DNA from: an uncultured Lachnospiraceae bacterium
GTDB lineage: Bacteria; Bacillota; Clostridia; Lachnospirales; Lachnospiraceae
DNA: 64,000 nucleotides
Reading direction: 5' to 3'
Assembly (NCBI GenBank): GCA_900317505.1
Contig: ONHB01000004.1
Coordinates: 62,001 to 126,000, forward strand
A program made the translations under genes and the position numbers. A model generated the notes under the pieces. The model was not told the origin of the DNA and did no database searches. It saw nothing but the letters and a program-made list of their open reading frames with translations. Within the stretch, counting starts at the first letter, position 1. Every line of letters begins with the position of its first letter. Positions 18,891 through 27,727 of the stretch are shown here, piece by piece.

Positions 18891-20006
18891 TTATTCTTTG
18901 TACATATCTCGTATCATTTTACAAATTTGCTCAACTATACTTATATCCAATGTACCATACATTGGAAGCGTTAAAACCCTCTCACTAATCCACTTTGCAA
19001 TTGGTGTATCATCTGCAGAAAATGTATTTTTATAACACGAAAAAGCATTTGTTAAGGGATAAAAATACTTTCTTGAAAAAATATTTTTTTCTTTTAACCT
19101 TTCATAAATATCATCTCTTGAAAAGCCAAATAAAGTTTCATCTACAACTATAGGAAAATACGCATAATTACTAATAACAGTCGGAGGAATTTCATTTAAT
19201 TGAATTCCCTTTACCCCTCCCAATAATTTCATATAAAGGGTATAAATTTTCTTCCGCCTTTCAATCTCTTCATCAATATGTCGTAGGTTACATATTCCCA
19301 TGGCAGCACAAAACTCATTCATTTTCGCATTAGCACCTACAGCACTCACTTCATAAGGACCATGTATTCCAAAATTTTTCAAATCATATAGATGATCTCC
19401 AATTTCTTTTTTTCTAAAACAACAAGCTCCACCTTCTATACTGTTAAAAACTTTGGTGGCATGAAAACTATAGCACGCTGCATCTCCATAAAGAGCCAAG
19501 CTCTTTCCCTTATATTTTTCTCCAAATGTATGGGCTGCATCGTAGATTACAATCAAATGATATTTTCGGGCAATTTCCTCAATCGCTTCTATATTGCATA
19601 TATTTCCATAAACATGAACCGGAACAATAGCACAAGTATTATCGGTAATCAATGCTTCAATACACGTCTCATCTATTGTATAATCATCACTTTTTATATC
19701 ACAAAAAACTGGTTTCAGTCCATTTCGAACAATTGCATGTGTTGTTGAAGCAAAGGTAAAAGGTGTAGTTATCACTTCAGCACCTTTCGGAAAATCGTAT
19801 GCCTGAATTGTTAATTCCAGCGCCATATGACCATTAGTAAAAAGTTCAACATTAGAACTCTCCAAATAGTCAGATAACAACTCACGAAATTTTTCATGTT
19901 TGCTTCCCATATTCGTGAGCCAATGTGTTTCCCATATTTCCTTAATTTCATCAATATACTCGTCCATCGGTGGCAATGACGATTTTGTTACATAAATAGA
20001 TTCCAT
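18891..20006 (-). CDS. DegT/DnrJ/EryC1/StrS sugar aminotransferase
   Basis: This 371-residue protein has the fold-type I PLP aminotransferase pattern of the sugar-nucleotide family. The PLP lysine is in FHATKVFNS (about 184), followed by EGGACC. The aspartate that holds the pyridine nitrogen is in IYDAAHTFG (about 156-164). The N-terminal TNMGSKHEKFE-like and NGHMALELT motifs also match. Such enzymes transfer an amino group to a 3- or 4-keto NDP-sugar, as VioA and PseC do. Here the keto sugar could come from the cluster itself. It is the last gene before the gap leading to the GT-C gene. The substrate position (C3 or C4) cannot be read from sequence. Confidence 0.92.
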   Translation of the reverse strand: MESIYVTKSSLPPMDEYIDEIKEIWETHWLTNMGSKHEKFRELLSDYLESSNVELFTNGHMALELTIQAYDFPKGAEVITTPFTFASTTHAIVRNGLKPVFCDIKSDDYTIDETCIEALITDNTCAIVPVHVYGNICNIEAIEEIARKYHLIVIYDAAHTFGEKYKGKSLALYGDAACYSFHATKVFNSIEGGACCFRKKEIGDHLYDLKNFGIHGPYEVSAVGANAKMNEFCAAMGICNLRHIDEEIERRKKIYTLYMKLLGGVKGIQLNEIPPTVISNYAYFPIVVDETLFGFSRDDIYERLKEKNIFSRKYFYPLTNAFSCYKNTFSADDTPIAKWISERVLTLPMYGTLDISIVEQICKMIRDMYKE

Positions 20007-20016
20007 ATGTTATCCC

Positions 20017-20958
20017 TTATATATTACTCATAGATTTCAAGATATCTTTGATTGTTTCAGAAAATACTCTCTGTTTTAATTCTGGCAGTATTGTTTTCAA
20101 CCGTGTTGTATCCGGATTCGAATTAAACCCAATTTCTTTACCGAAATTCAATGGTATCGTACAGTCACACAGTTTATGAATATCCTCAATATACTCACGC
20201 AATTTTTTGGAATGAAAATTTGCAATATTTATAATTCTATTATCAAATTCTTGATATTGATATGTATCATCACTAAATACCTTTTTAACAATTAATTGTA
20301 TTGATTTTGCTACATCACGAACATCTATATAATTCCACATCTGCTCACATGAACCAAGCGCTAAGCTTCCATTTTTCATAAAATGCGTACAAGCTAGCAT
20401 AACAACTGACCATGGGTGATCCTTCACCCCAGTCACACTAAATAAGCGGAAATGTATATATTTCATATTATTTTTTTCTGAATACGCCAATGCATAACGA
20501 TAAAAATCCATTTTCTTAGATCCATACATGTTCATAGGTATCCCTTGTGTGTATTCAGAAATAATGTACTCTTCATCCCCACATTCCGCACGACTTCCCG
20601 TATCACAAAACAACCCACATCCCAACTCATGAGCTATTTTTATACATTTCTGAGATATAATAAAATTATTATAATGTACCAATTCATCATTAATCTGCTG
20701 ACGATTTACACCACTCCAAGCAGTATGTATCCATACATCATATTTAATCTGTTTAAAATCTTTTATATCCAGTCTTTCTAGATCAGAATTGATAATATGA
20801 AGTCTCTCCTTAAAATAGTATTCCTGACATTCTGCTTTCATTTGTCCGATTCCACTTTTATTACGAACAACCAGCGTAACATCATAACCCTCAGCAAGAA
20901 ATTCATGGACTATATAGTTTCCGATAAAACCCATTCCACCAGTAATAATTATCCGCAT
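20017..20958 (-). CDS. NAD-dependent epimerase/dehydratase family protein
   Basis: This 313-residue extended SDR enzyme opens with the Rossmann motif TGGMGFIGNY. The catalytic Tyr and Lys lie in MYGSKKMD (about 147-151). The usual Ser/Thr is in CDTGSRAE (about 118). It most likely reduces or epimerises a nucleotide sugar made in this cluster. It is 10 bases downstream-adjacent to the DegT gene and 30 bases from the methyltransferase gene, so the three are probably cotranscribed. It resembles the second SDR gene at 27728-28729 in size and in the HTAWS/HLGWD-type segment, which suggests related substrates. The reaction is not known. Confidence 0.88.
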   Translation of the reverse strand: MRIIITGGMGFIGNYIVHEFLAEGYDVTLVVRNKSGIGQMKAECQEYYFKERLHIINSDLERLDIKDFKQIKYDVWIHTAWSGVNRQQINDELVHYNNFIISQKCIKIAHELGCGLFCDTGSRAECGDEEYIISEYTQGIPMNMYGSKKMDFYRYALAYSEKNNMKYIHFRLFSVTGVKDHPWSVVMLACTHFMKNGSLALGSCEQMWNYIDVRDVAKSIQLIVKKVFSDDTYQYQEFDNRIINIANFHSKKLREYIEDIHKLCDCTIPLNFGKEIGFNSNPDTTRLKTILPELKQRVFSETIKDILKSMSNI

Positions 20959-20987
20959 GATAAACCTTTACCTTTTTATCTGAAAAT

Positions 20988-22109
20988 TCACATATATAAA
21001 ATCTTATCATCTTTTATTGCTAAAATATATTTTACTTTATTTGTAAGGGAACGTATCTGTTTCGTAATTTCGTTTGAAAAAGCCGGTGCCATAATTATAA
21101 TCAACTCAGGTGCATCCGATGTAATAATATCCGGTAATTTGATCTGAATATGTGAAACAGGGGAATAGCAATCTGTTTTTTTAGGTGATGAATCAATAAT
21201 ATAATTAATGTCAAACTCTCTTTTTAAAGTTGCTAATAACGTTAATGCCTGATGACTTGCTCCCCATACTGCTATATTTCGAATATCCTTATGGCTTTTA
21301 ACAAATGTATTTAATTCCCTTTCGATATTCATTTTCTGTCCATCAAAATCCGGAAGCGCAATTTTTTTTCTTTTCTGGACAATTATTTGAGTTGTATCTC
21401 CGTTAAAGCGAGATATGGATAAAACACGAAAACCGTTTAGTTGAAATAAATTTGTCAGAGCTTCTTCTGTATAATAAGCAATATGATCTCGCATAAACTC
21501 ATAATAGCTTGCTTTTTCAATGAAATACTCAAAACTGGGAACTGTTACCAATCCTATCCCTTCATCAGTTAAATTATTATATATTCCACTAACCATTCCA
21601 GATGGATCTGGCTGATGTTCTAAATAATTAAATGAAACAAACACATCAAATGGTCCATCCGGATCTCGATAATCCGCATCCACAAATCCGCAAGAAACCT
21701 TTAAACCTTTTTTACACGATTCTCTTACAAGATTGTCATTGTTCTCAATACCATATATATCTACATCAAATTCTTTCCACAACTGCAGAAACTCGCCACC
21801 ACCACATCCGACTTCCCATATCTTCTTTCCTAAAAGATTATATCTATCATATAATTCCTGATATTGGCTGATTCTAAGTTTTTTCATTGTATCAGATAAT
21901 CCTACAGCCCGTATAACATCTTTGTAATAGTATACCGGTGCACAACTAAACTGTACCAATCCACATCCATCGCATTGATACAAATCGAGGTCTATCGGCT
22001 TATCTTTATCCAAATTTTCGCTTCTCGGCATATTTTGCACAAGAGAGGGCATATTGGATAAATGAAATATTTTGTTATGCAAATTTCTTTTACATAAAAT
22101 ACAAGGCAT
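20988..22109 (-). CDS. Sugar C-methyltransferase-like protein with zinc and Rossmann domains
   Basis: This 373-residue protein has three parts that match TylC3/NovU-type sugar C-methyltransferases. An N-terminal zinc-binding segment has CxxC pairs (CILC near 3-6 and CDGC near 46-49). A SAM-binding domain at about 85-260 carries the motif EVGCGGGEFL. A C-terminal Rossmann-like domain at about 265-373 starts IAVWGASHQ. Family members methylate C3 or C5 of keto deoxysugars. The length is shorter than the about 410 residues usual for the family. Two other enzymes in this cluster also end in a small Rossmann-like domain. Methyltransferase identity is good; the sugar acceptor is inferred to be an intermediate of the local pathway. 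Confidence 0.85.
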   Translation of the reverse strand: MPCILCKRNLHNKIFHLSNMPSLVQNMPRSENLDKDKPIDLDLYQCDGCGLVQFSCAPVYYYKDVIRAVGLSDTMKKLRISQYQELYDRYNLLGKKIWEVGCGGGEFLQLWKEFDVDIYGIENNDNLVRESCKKGLKVSCGFVDADYRDPDGPFDVFVSFNYLEHQPDPSGMVSGIYNNLTDEGIGLVTVPSFEYFIEKASYYEFMRDHIAYYTEEALTNLFQLNGFRVLSISRFNGDTTQIIVQKRKKIALPDFDGQKMNIERELNTFVKSHKDIRNIAVWGASHQALTLLATLKREFDINYIIDSSPKKTDCYSPVSHIQIKLPDIITSDAPELIIIMAPAFSNEITKQIRSLTNKVKYILAIKDDKILYM

Positions 22110-22182
22110 ATTAAGAATCCCTTTCTATTAATAATACCGTTATCATAGTTCACTTCGAAATTTACTTATATACATCAATTAA

Positions 22183-22758
22183 TTATTCTGTCTCCCCTGA
22201 ATATAATCCCATCAATTTTTGGGCATGATTAAGACAGTTTTTATTGCGCTCTTTATAATATCTGCATGGTATCCCAAAATACATTTTCCACGGTTTCAAA
22301 TCTTTATTCACAAGAGACATGCAGCCAACAGATACTCCCTCAGAAATTTTAACCCCAGGAAGCACCGTAGATCCGGTTCCTATTATAACATGCTTACCAA
22401 TATAAACTTCTTTATCAATAACACCAGTGAATTGAGACGGAACCATGGGATTAGACATATATTCCCCTGTATAATCATCTGTCTTAGAATATACAACACA
22501 CCTTGAGGACAGCGTTGAAAATTTATCTAGTGTGATTTTTTCACTTCCTGCAAACAATCCTGAATATGCCGCAATATGAACATAATCTCTTATCTCAATT
22601 ATCCCCGATAAAATACAGAAATCATCAATTCGAACATTATTTCCAATAACCATAGTTTCTGCATTATAAAAGCTTGCTTTTTTACTGATTAAAACATTAT
22701 TTCCTATTGATTTAAATCCTATTTTTTTTATCTCATCAATCGAATAAAAACTATTCAT
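22183..22758 (-). CDS. Left-handed beta-helix acyltransferase
   Basis: This 191-residue protein has hexapeptide repeats ([LIV]-G-x4 pattern) through most of its length, for example ISKKASF, VIGNNVRIDDF, YIGKHVIIGTGSTVLPGV and ISEGVSVGCMS. It ends with the PWKMYFGIPCRYYKE segment typical of WbbJ/maltose-O-acetyltransferase relatives (usually PAxVVxxP). It probably transfers an acetyl group from acetyl-CoA to a sugar hydroxyl or amino group. A strong ribosome-binding site (AGGAAAGGG) precedes the start. It lies between a GT2 gene and the C-methyltransferase gene, so an O- or N-acetylated sugar of the glycan is the likely product. The acceptor is unknown. Confidence 0.88.
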   Translation of the reverse strand: MNSFYSIDEIKKIGFKSIGNNVLISKKASFYNAETMVIGNNVRIDDFCILSGIIEIRDYVHIAAYSGLFAGSEKITLDKFSTLSSRCVVYSKTDDYTGEYMSNPMVPSQFTGVIDKEVYIGKHVIIGTGSTVLPGVKISEGVSVGCMSLVNKDLKPWKMYFGIPCRYYKERNKNCLNHAQKLMGLYSGETE

Positions 22759-22833
22759 ATCCCTTTCCTACATTTCTTAACAATCAATCATAATCATTCT
22801 TTAAATTATAAAATGTCAAACAATTACTGTTCT

Positions 22834-24078
22834 CTAAGAAAATCTCCCTATATCAAATACATTATAATAATCTACATCTTCAAGATTAATTAGATTTTTA
22901 ATAATTCCATCCGAATTAATCGGTTGCGTTGCAACAATAAAAAAGGGAGTTTCAAATTTTTCTAATATTGTACTTAAACAATAAACCGGATACCCCATTA
23001 TTTCATCACAATTTTTATATCCATCCGAAACAACAAATCCATCTATTTTATATCCATTCCGAACAAATCTCTCTGCAAAATAACAGCTCAAGTCACTTGT
23101 ACCATAAATCCAGCAACAATTGTCTTTTTTATAGTAAAAATCCAACAATTCAGGAACTCTTTTGTTATTCAACATCATATCATTTATTGTTTCTATTATT
23201 TTGGGATTAAGTTTTTTGTCAGCTACCATTCTTTCAATATCATCACTCTCTACAGAAATAAATAGTCCCAAAATGTCTGATATAATTTTCTTTTGCAAAA
23301 TTATATGAAATTTAAAATTAGTATACTCATCATATCTAGTATAAAAATCATCCATCTCTGTAATATATTTCAAATATTTACTGCTATCTTTTTTTCTATT
23401 TTCTATTACTCCTTCCATATATGACCCAGGGCAAAGATATCTATATACTGACATAGGTTCAGAAAAATAATAAATTTTTCCCAAGCAGGCATAATATTGC
23501 CTTACCGGATAATCTTTTACTGAATATTGAAGAAAAAAGGCAGGCATATTATTCCAGTCTTTTTTTCTGAAAAAATACGACGCTGTTGCCGGGAACCTTG
23601 TTCCTAAGCCAACTTTCACATTATCTTCATGTTCATAAAATCCAGTCTTCGGAAATGTATTTAAAAGATCCCTTGTTTTATTTTTTTCATTCAATATCCA
23701 TGCATTATGCATAACAAACGAACAATCTTCATATGTTTTTAAAATTGAAAGTTGTTTGCTAAGCTTCCATTGATCACACCAATAATCATCACATTCACAA
23801 ATCGCTATATATTCACCTGTTGATTGTTGAATCATCAGACTCCAAATATCAACACCTTTACTATATTGATTTTTCTTTTGATAAATACATTTAATTTTAT
23901 CAGAATTGTTTGCTTCATATTCCTTCATAATCATAGGCGTTTTATCACTGGATGCATCATCATGAATTATTATTTCCAATTCAAACGTTCCCTTCTGATC
24001 TAATACGCTTTTAATTGCATCTCTAATATACTGTTCATGATTATACGCCGTCATTATTACTGATATTTTATCAATCAT
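22834..24078 (-). CDS. GT2 glycosyltransferase with C-terminal Rossmann-like domain
   Basis: This 414-residue protein has a family 2 catalytic domain at about 1-240. It opens with SVIMTAYNHEQYIRDAI and has IIHDDASSDKT and the nucleotide-binding CECDDYWCD segment (about 95-103). Residues 320-414 form a separate alpha/beta domain starting CCWIYGTSDLSCYFAERF. This domain resembles the N-terminal NeuD/PglD-type Rossmann part and ends in YNVFDIGRFS. The same kind of domain ends the methyltransferase and the radical SAM enzyme of this cluster. The catalytic domain would add one sugar to the lipid-linked repeat unit at the cytoplasmic face. The donor is not known. Confidence 0.87.
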   Translation of the reverse strand: MIDKISVIMTAYNHEQYIRDAIKSVLDQKGTFELEIIIHDDASSDKTPMIMKEYEANNSDKIKCIYQKKNQYSKGVDIWSLMIQQSTGEYIAICECDDYWCDQWKLSKQLSILKTYEDCSFVMHNAWILNEKNKTRDLLNTFPKTGFYEHEDNVKVGLGTRFPATASYFFRKKDWNNMPAFFLQYSVKDYPVRQYYACLGKIYYFSEPMSVYRYLCPGSYMEGVIENRKKDSSKYLKYITEMDDFYTRYDEYTNFKFHIILQKKIISDILGLFISVESDDIERMVADKKLNPKIIETINDMMLNNKRVPELLDFYYKKDNCCWIYGTSDLSCYFAERFVRNGYKIDGFVVSDGYKNCDEIMGYPVYCLSTILEKFETPFFIVATQPINSDGIIKNLINLEDVDYYNVFDIGRFS

Positions 24079-24102
24079 ATTTTCCCCTTATACAACACTT
24101 CA

Positions 24103-25410
24103 TCATATAGTTTTTGTTTTCTGCAAATTTACTGCTGTTTTCCATCTATAAATTAATATTATTATGTATATAGAACATAACAATACCATCAATAAAGTAA
24201 ATTCTATTGCAGCGCCTTTTATTCCATATCCAATCACAACGGTATTAAAGCTAAAAAATGCAATTAATGCAACAATAATATATCCCCATATGAGATCTTT
24301 CTGGCATCTCATTATTGTAAGAATAACGGATAAATACCCTGCTATCCCAAGAAAACTGCCCGCAACCTGTAAAACTAAAAGTTCAAATATATACAATGAC
24401 AAATCCGTATTATATAACCAAGATAAAACAGGACATCCTATCAAAGCTGCACCCATAAAACAACATATACTAATCAACAGCAGAATTATAATCTGTCTCC
24501 AAATACGCCTGCGCAAAGCATTTTTATCACTATTCCATTCATCTGCCATAAACACGAGTTCCGGATGGTATATAAAACTATTTAACAAACCTATTACAAA
24601 AACGGGCATGGAAACAAATCCATAGCAAGCCTGTATTGAATCCTCTAAAACCGCATCTATTGCATATTTAGGCGCATTTAATACATAAAAAGATAAAAAA
24701 GCGGTCAGAAATAATGGAAAACAATCAGTAAACATTTTTTTTAATTTTGAAATACATATGTAATTATTTTCCCGATTTAATTGTTCACTTCTATAGATTT
24801 TAGGAAATACAATACAAGTATACAAAAGAAATATAATCAGTGAGATTACCAGTGAAATCAATAAAGAAATTGCCATATCCCTTAATAATATGATTCCAAT
24901 AAAAAAAGAGAGAAAAATACCTCCCCATCGAAGGCAAAACGCTTTGCATCCAAGATCCAATCGATTGCTGGTCTGATAATATGCACTAAAAACATCCTCG
25001 ATTGATTCTATCATATAAATAAGACAAATCATCATAACACATATAATTTTATGTCTGTTATATCCTATATTTAAAATGCCATATTCACAGTATACTATAA
25101 CTGCCAAAAACATAAATATGGTAGTAACTATTCTAAATATAAAATAATCAAAAAAAGTAAACTCCCTTTTAATATCAGTTACTTGATAATTATAGACACC
25201 AAACTTTCCTATACAGACCAAAAGATTACCTACAGAAAATGCAATAGACAAAATACCAGCATCTATTAATCCCGTTACTCTCGTTACTATCACAGATAAA
25301 ATTACTGCTTCCGCAGCATTTATTATCCCTGCAAATGCATTCCAAAAATAATTTTTTTTCTTTTGATTGATTTTATTCAATTTACTTATTATCTGTAACT
25401 TTACCTTCAT
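24103..25410 (-). CDS. Polysaccharide flippase-like membrane protein
   Basis: This 435-residue protein has about 12 predicted membrane helices and resembles the Wzx/MATE-type polysaccharide transporter superfamily. The N-terminal pattern (FWNAFAGIINAAEAVILSVIVTR) matches the first helices of lipid-linked oligosaccharide flippases. It would move the finished undecaprenyl-linked unit across the membrane. The ATG at 25410 is used; it overlaps the preceding gene by 29 bases, and a TTG three bases earlier is in frame. No polymerase (Wzy) could be named in this window, so the unit may be transferred singly or polymerised by an unrecognised protein. Identity rests on topology and general similarity, not on a firm motif. 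Confidence 0.8.
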   Translation of the reverse strand: MKVKLQIISKLNKINQKKKNYFWNAFAGIINAAEAVILSVIVTRVTGLIDAGILSIAFSVGNLLVCIGKFGVYNYQVTDIKREFTFFDYFIFRIVTTIFMFLAVIVYCEYGILNIGYNRHKIICVMMICLIYMIESIEDVFSAYYQTSNRLDLGCKAFCLRWGGIFLSFFIGIILLRDMAISLLISLVISLIIFLLYTCIVFPKIYRSEQLNRENNYICISKLKKMFTDCFPLFLTAFLSFYVLNAPKYAIDAVLEDSIQACYGFVSMPVFVIGLLNSFIYHPELVFMADEWNSDKNALRRRIWRQIIILLLISICCFMGAALIGCPVLSWLYNTDLSLYIFELLVLQVAGSFLGIAGYLSVILTIMRCQKDLIWGYIIVALIAFFSFNTVVIGYGIKGAAIEFTLLMVLLCSIYIIILIYRWKTAVNLQKTKTI

Positions 25411-26353
25411 CAATATTTAACTTTTCGCTCAATACTACCTTGGGCATGTGAGTGTTTTTTCTTATAAGCACACCAATATATTCACCAATAACACCCATGG
25501 TAAACATTTGTATGGATCCAATAAACAACATTCCTATCAAAATTGGAGCAATACCTGCATCAAAATTATACCAAAAAATTAATTTTAAAATAAGATAGAT
25601 CATTCCACCCATAAAACTGATAAATGACATACAAAATCCCATAATCGTTATAATTCTTAATGGTTGCGTAGATGTATTTACCATAGAATTGATTGCAAAC
25701 GATAAATACCGCCATATATTATAACTGGATTTTCCGCTCTTTCTTTTTTGTTGCTCATATTGGATTAGTTTTACATCGTATCCCATGTCAGCAACTGCAA
25801 AACGAAATTCAATATCTCGATCTTTTCCAGCCATGGCATCATGAACATCTTTATCAAACAATAGAATACCTGACATATTACGATATTGTTCCGTCATAGA
25901 AAATCCTTGTATTATTTTATAATATAAACATCGTAAACCGTATTTTATCCTGCCTTCTTTTGACCCTGTTTTCTGTCCACAGACAATCTTATTTCCATTC
26001 TCCCATTCTCTGATAAATTGCGGAATTAATTCTGGCGGTTCTTGGAAATCACATGCAATTGAAATATGTACGTCTGCATCGGCATAATAACGATCTGCAT
26101 TTTCAAAAGACCTTCCATCCATTACTCCATAATTTCTCATATTCATAATTGCTTTTACTTGAGGATATTCTTTTGCAAGTTCTCGTAGCACATCCTGTGT
26201 ACCATCTGTTGAACAATTATCAATAAAAAAAACATGGTACGGATAACCTTCCTTATCCATTATCTTAATTAATGTTTCAGCCATAGGTCTAACATTATCA
26301 ACCTCATTATAGCAAGGTACCTCAACACTAATAAACTTATCTTTATTATTCAT
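25382..26353 (-). CDS. GT2 polyprenyl-phosphate glycosyltransferase (DPM1/GtrB-like)
   Basis: This 323-residue protein has a catalytic domain at about 1-230 with EVPCYNEVDNV, FFIDNCSTDGTQ and the ACDFQEPPE segment (DxD-like). It is followed by two membrane helices at about 235-260 and 270-295. This layout matches GtrB/DPM1-type enzymes that load a sugar onto undecaprenyl phosphate. The final segment GEYIGVLIRK is typical of the family. Such enzymes feed GT-C transferases, and both the GT-C gene at 16685-18529 and the YfhO-like gene could use its product. Its stop overlaps the flippase start. Confidence 0.92.
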   Translation of the reverse strand: MNNKDKFISVEVPCYNEVDNVRPMAETLIKIMDKEGYPYHVFFIDNCSTDGTQDVLRELAKEYPQVKAIMNMRNYGVMDGRSFENADRYYADADVHISIACDFQEPPELIPQFIREWENGNKIVCGQKTGSKEGRIKYGLRCLYYKIIQGFSMTEQYRNMSGILLFDKDVHDAMAGKDRDIEFRFAVADMGYDVKLIQYEQQKRKSGKSSYNIWRYLSFAINSMVNTSTQPLRIITIMGFCMSFISFMGGMIYLILKLIFWYNFDAGIAPILIGMLFIGSIQMFTMGVIGEYIGVLIRKNTHMPKVVLSEKLNIDEGKVTDNK

Positions 26354-26355
26354 TC

Positions 26356-27720
26356 TCAGTCTATTTCTCCCAACAATTCTTCCAAAGAAAGTATGGTTCC
26401 ATTAAATCCCCTGTGTCTGATATACTCATCCATTTCATTGTGTCTCGCCGCCAAAGTAACCAAAATAGGAGCATTCACTTCTGCAAAAACCTCATTTGTT
26501 GCTTTTTTAATTTCATATCCTTGAAATTCAGTCAAATGAGTGTGGGCATCAATAATATAATCAATCTTTATGCTTTGTCCCATTAATGTTTGAATAACTG
26601 CTTTACACAAATTTCCTATTGCATATAAAACTATATGCTCATATCCTTTATCTAACAAAATCTTGCCAAGCTTCTCTCCCGCATTTTCGATAAGAAATAG
26701 TTTATTCATAACTCTTAATGCAGCACGTGCAGGAATATCTCCGCGATTAGATAAACTATCTCCTGTCCACTTAAACACCCTCGGATCCTTAAAAATAGGA
26801 TGTTTCATAACTTCAAGGTATTCCTGATGATACGGATGTAGTGGATTTCTTACATCAAAAAACCATTCAATATTCTCGTCCATTGCTTTTTCCGGCAAAA
26901 ATCTTCTAACCCTTACTTGATCGGCTCCAAATTCATTTAAAGAACGCTCTACAAAATTGGGCAGACTTCTGAAATTGCGTTCCTGTACTACCGTAGCAAT
27001 TTCCAAAAAATTAATTATTTCCTTATCTCTTAACGATTTAACAAATTTAAGATTATTAAGAATATTATCTATTCCCAATTTTGTTCCGGACAAAAACTGA
27101 TACGCACCCTCATCATAACTCATTACGGTTATTGTAACACGCAACTTGAACTTTCCAACATGACAAATACGCTCCCAATTTTTTTCATTAAATAAGGAGG
27201 CATTTGTTTCTAATGAAAAAATTGCATTTTTTTCATCTATAGGATTCCATTCGTTTACCAGTCGAATCATACTATCGCTGCAAAAAAATTCTCCCAAACC
27301 ATTTGCAGATAGTTCCTTTACATAAGGTAATGCCTTTTTAATTTCTTTTTCAATTTTATCTTCATACTCAGGTCTTATATGTTCACTTCCACGCGAGCAA
27401 CAACATGTACATTTATAATTACACCTTCTATCATATCCCAAACTAATAACACTTGGATATGTAGGAATTTTATCTATTTCAACAAGATTTTCAGCCATTG
27501 CACCGTTTTGCATAATCGGGCAATTTTCTTCTGTACAATATTCGTATGTATGATTGATCAATGACTGTTGAAATTTTCTCGCCTCTTCTCCTCCATACAC
27601 TTCTTCCAAAGAATTATCTCTTAAATTCCCTAATATATTATATCCAGAATATGCACATGCTCTTACAGTCCCTATCCCATCAATAATTTGTACATATAAA
27701 CCACGTCTACATATTTTCAT
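26356..27720 (-). CDS. Radical SAM enzyme with N-terminal SPASM-like and C-terminal Rossmann-like domains
   Basis: This 454-residue protein has the radical SAM motif CxxxCxxC in CNYKCTCCC (about 103-110). Residues 1-75 carry four Cys in a SPASM-like layout (KICRRG, RACAYSG, EYCTEENCP) around GNLRDNSLEEVY. SPASM domains usually follow the radical SAM barrel, so the order here is unusual. Residues about 355-454 form a small alpha/beta domain (LYAIGNLCKAV, then IDYIIDAH) like the NeuD/PglD N-terminal fold. The start at 27720 was chosen because AAAGGAG precedes it and the longer frame would overlap the upstream gene by 110 bases. It lies eight bases after an SDR gene in the sugar cluster. It may modify a nucleotide sugar or lipid-linked glycan; this is inferred. 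Confidence 0.85.
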   Translation of the reverse strand: MKICRRGLYVQIIDGIGTVRACAYSGYNILGNLRDNSLEEVYGGEEARKFQQSLINHTYEYCTEENCPIMQNGAMAENLVEIDKIPTYPSVISLGYDRRCNYKCTCCCSRGSEHIRPEYEDKIEKEIKKALPYVKELSANGLGEFFCSDSMIRLVNEWNPIDEKNAIFSLETNASLFNEKNWERICHVGKFKLRVTITVMSYDEGAYQFLSGTKLGIDNILNNLKFVKSLRDKEIINFLEIATVVQERNFRSLPNFVERSLNEFGADQVRVRRFLPEKAMDENIEWFFDVRNPLHPYHQEYLEVMKHPIFKDPRVFKWTGDSLSNRGDIPARAALRVMNKLFLIENAGEKLGKILLDKGYEHIVLYAIGNLCKAVIQTLMGQSIKIDYIIDAHTHLTEFQGYEIKKATNEVFAEVNAPILVTLAARHNEMDEYIRHRGFNGTILSLEELLGEID

Positions 27721-27727
27721 AATTAAT

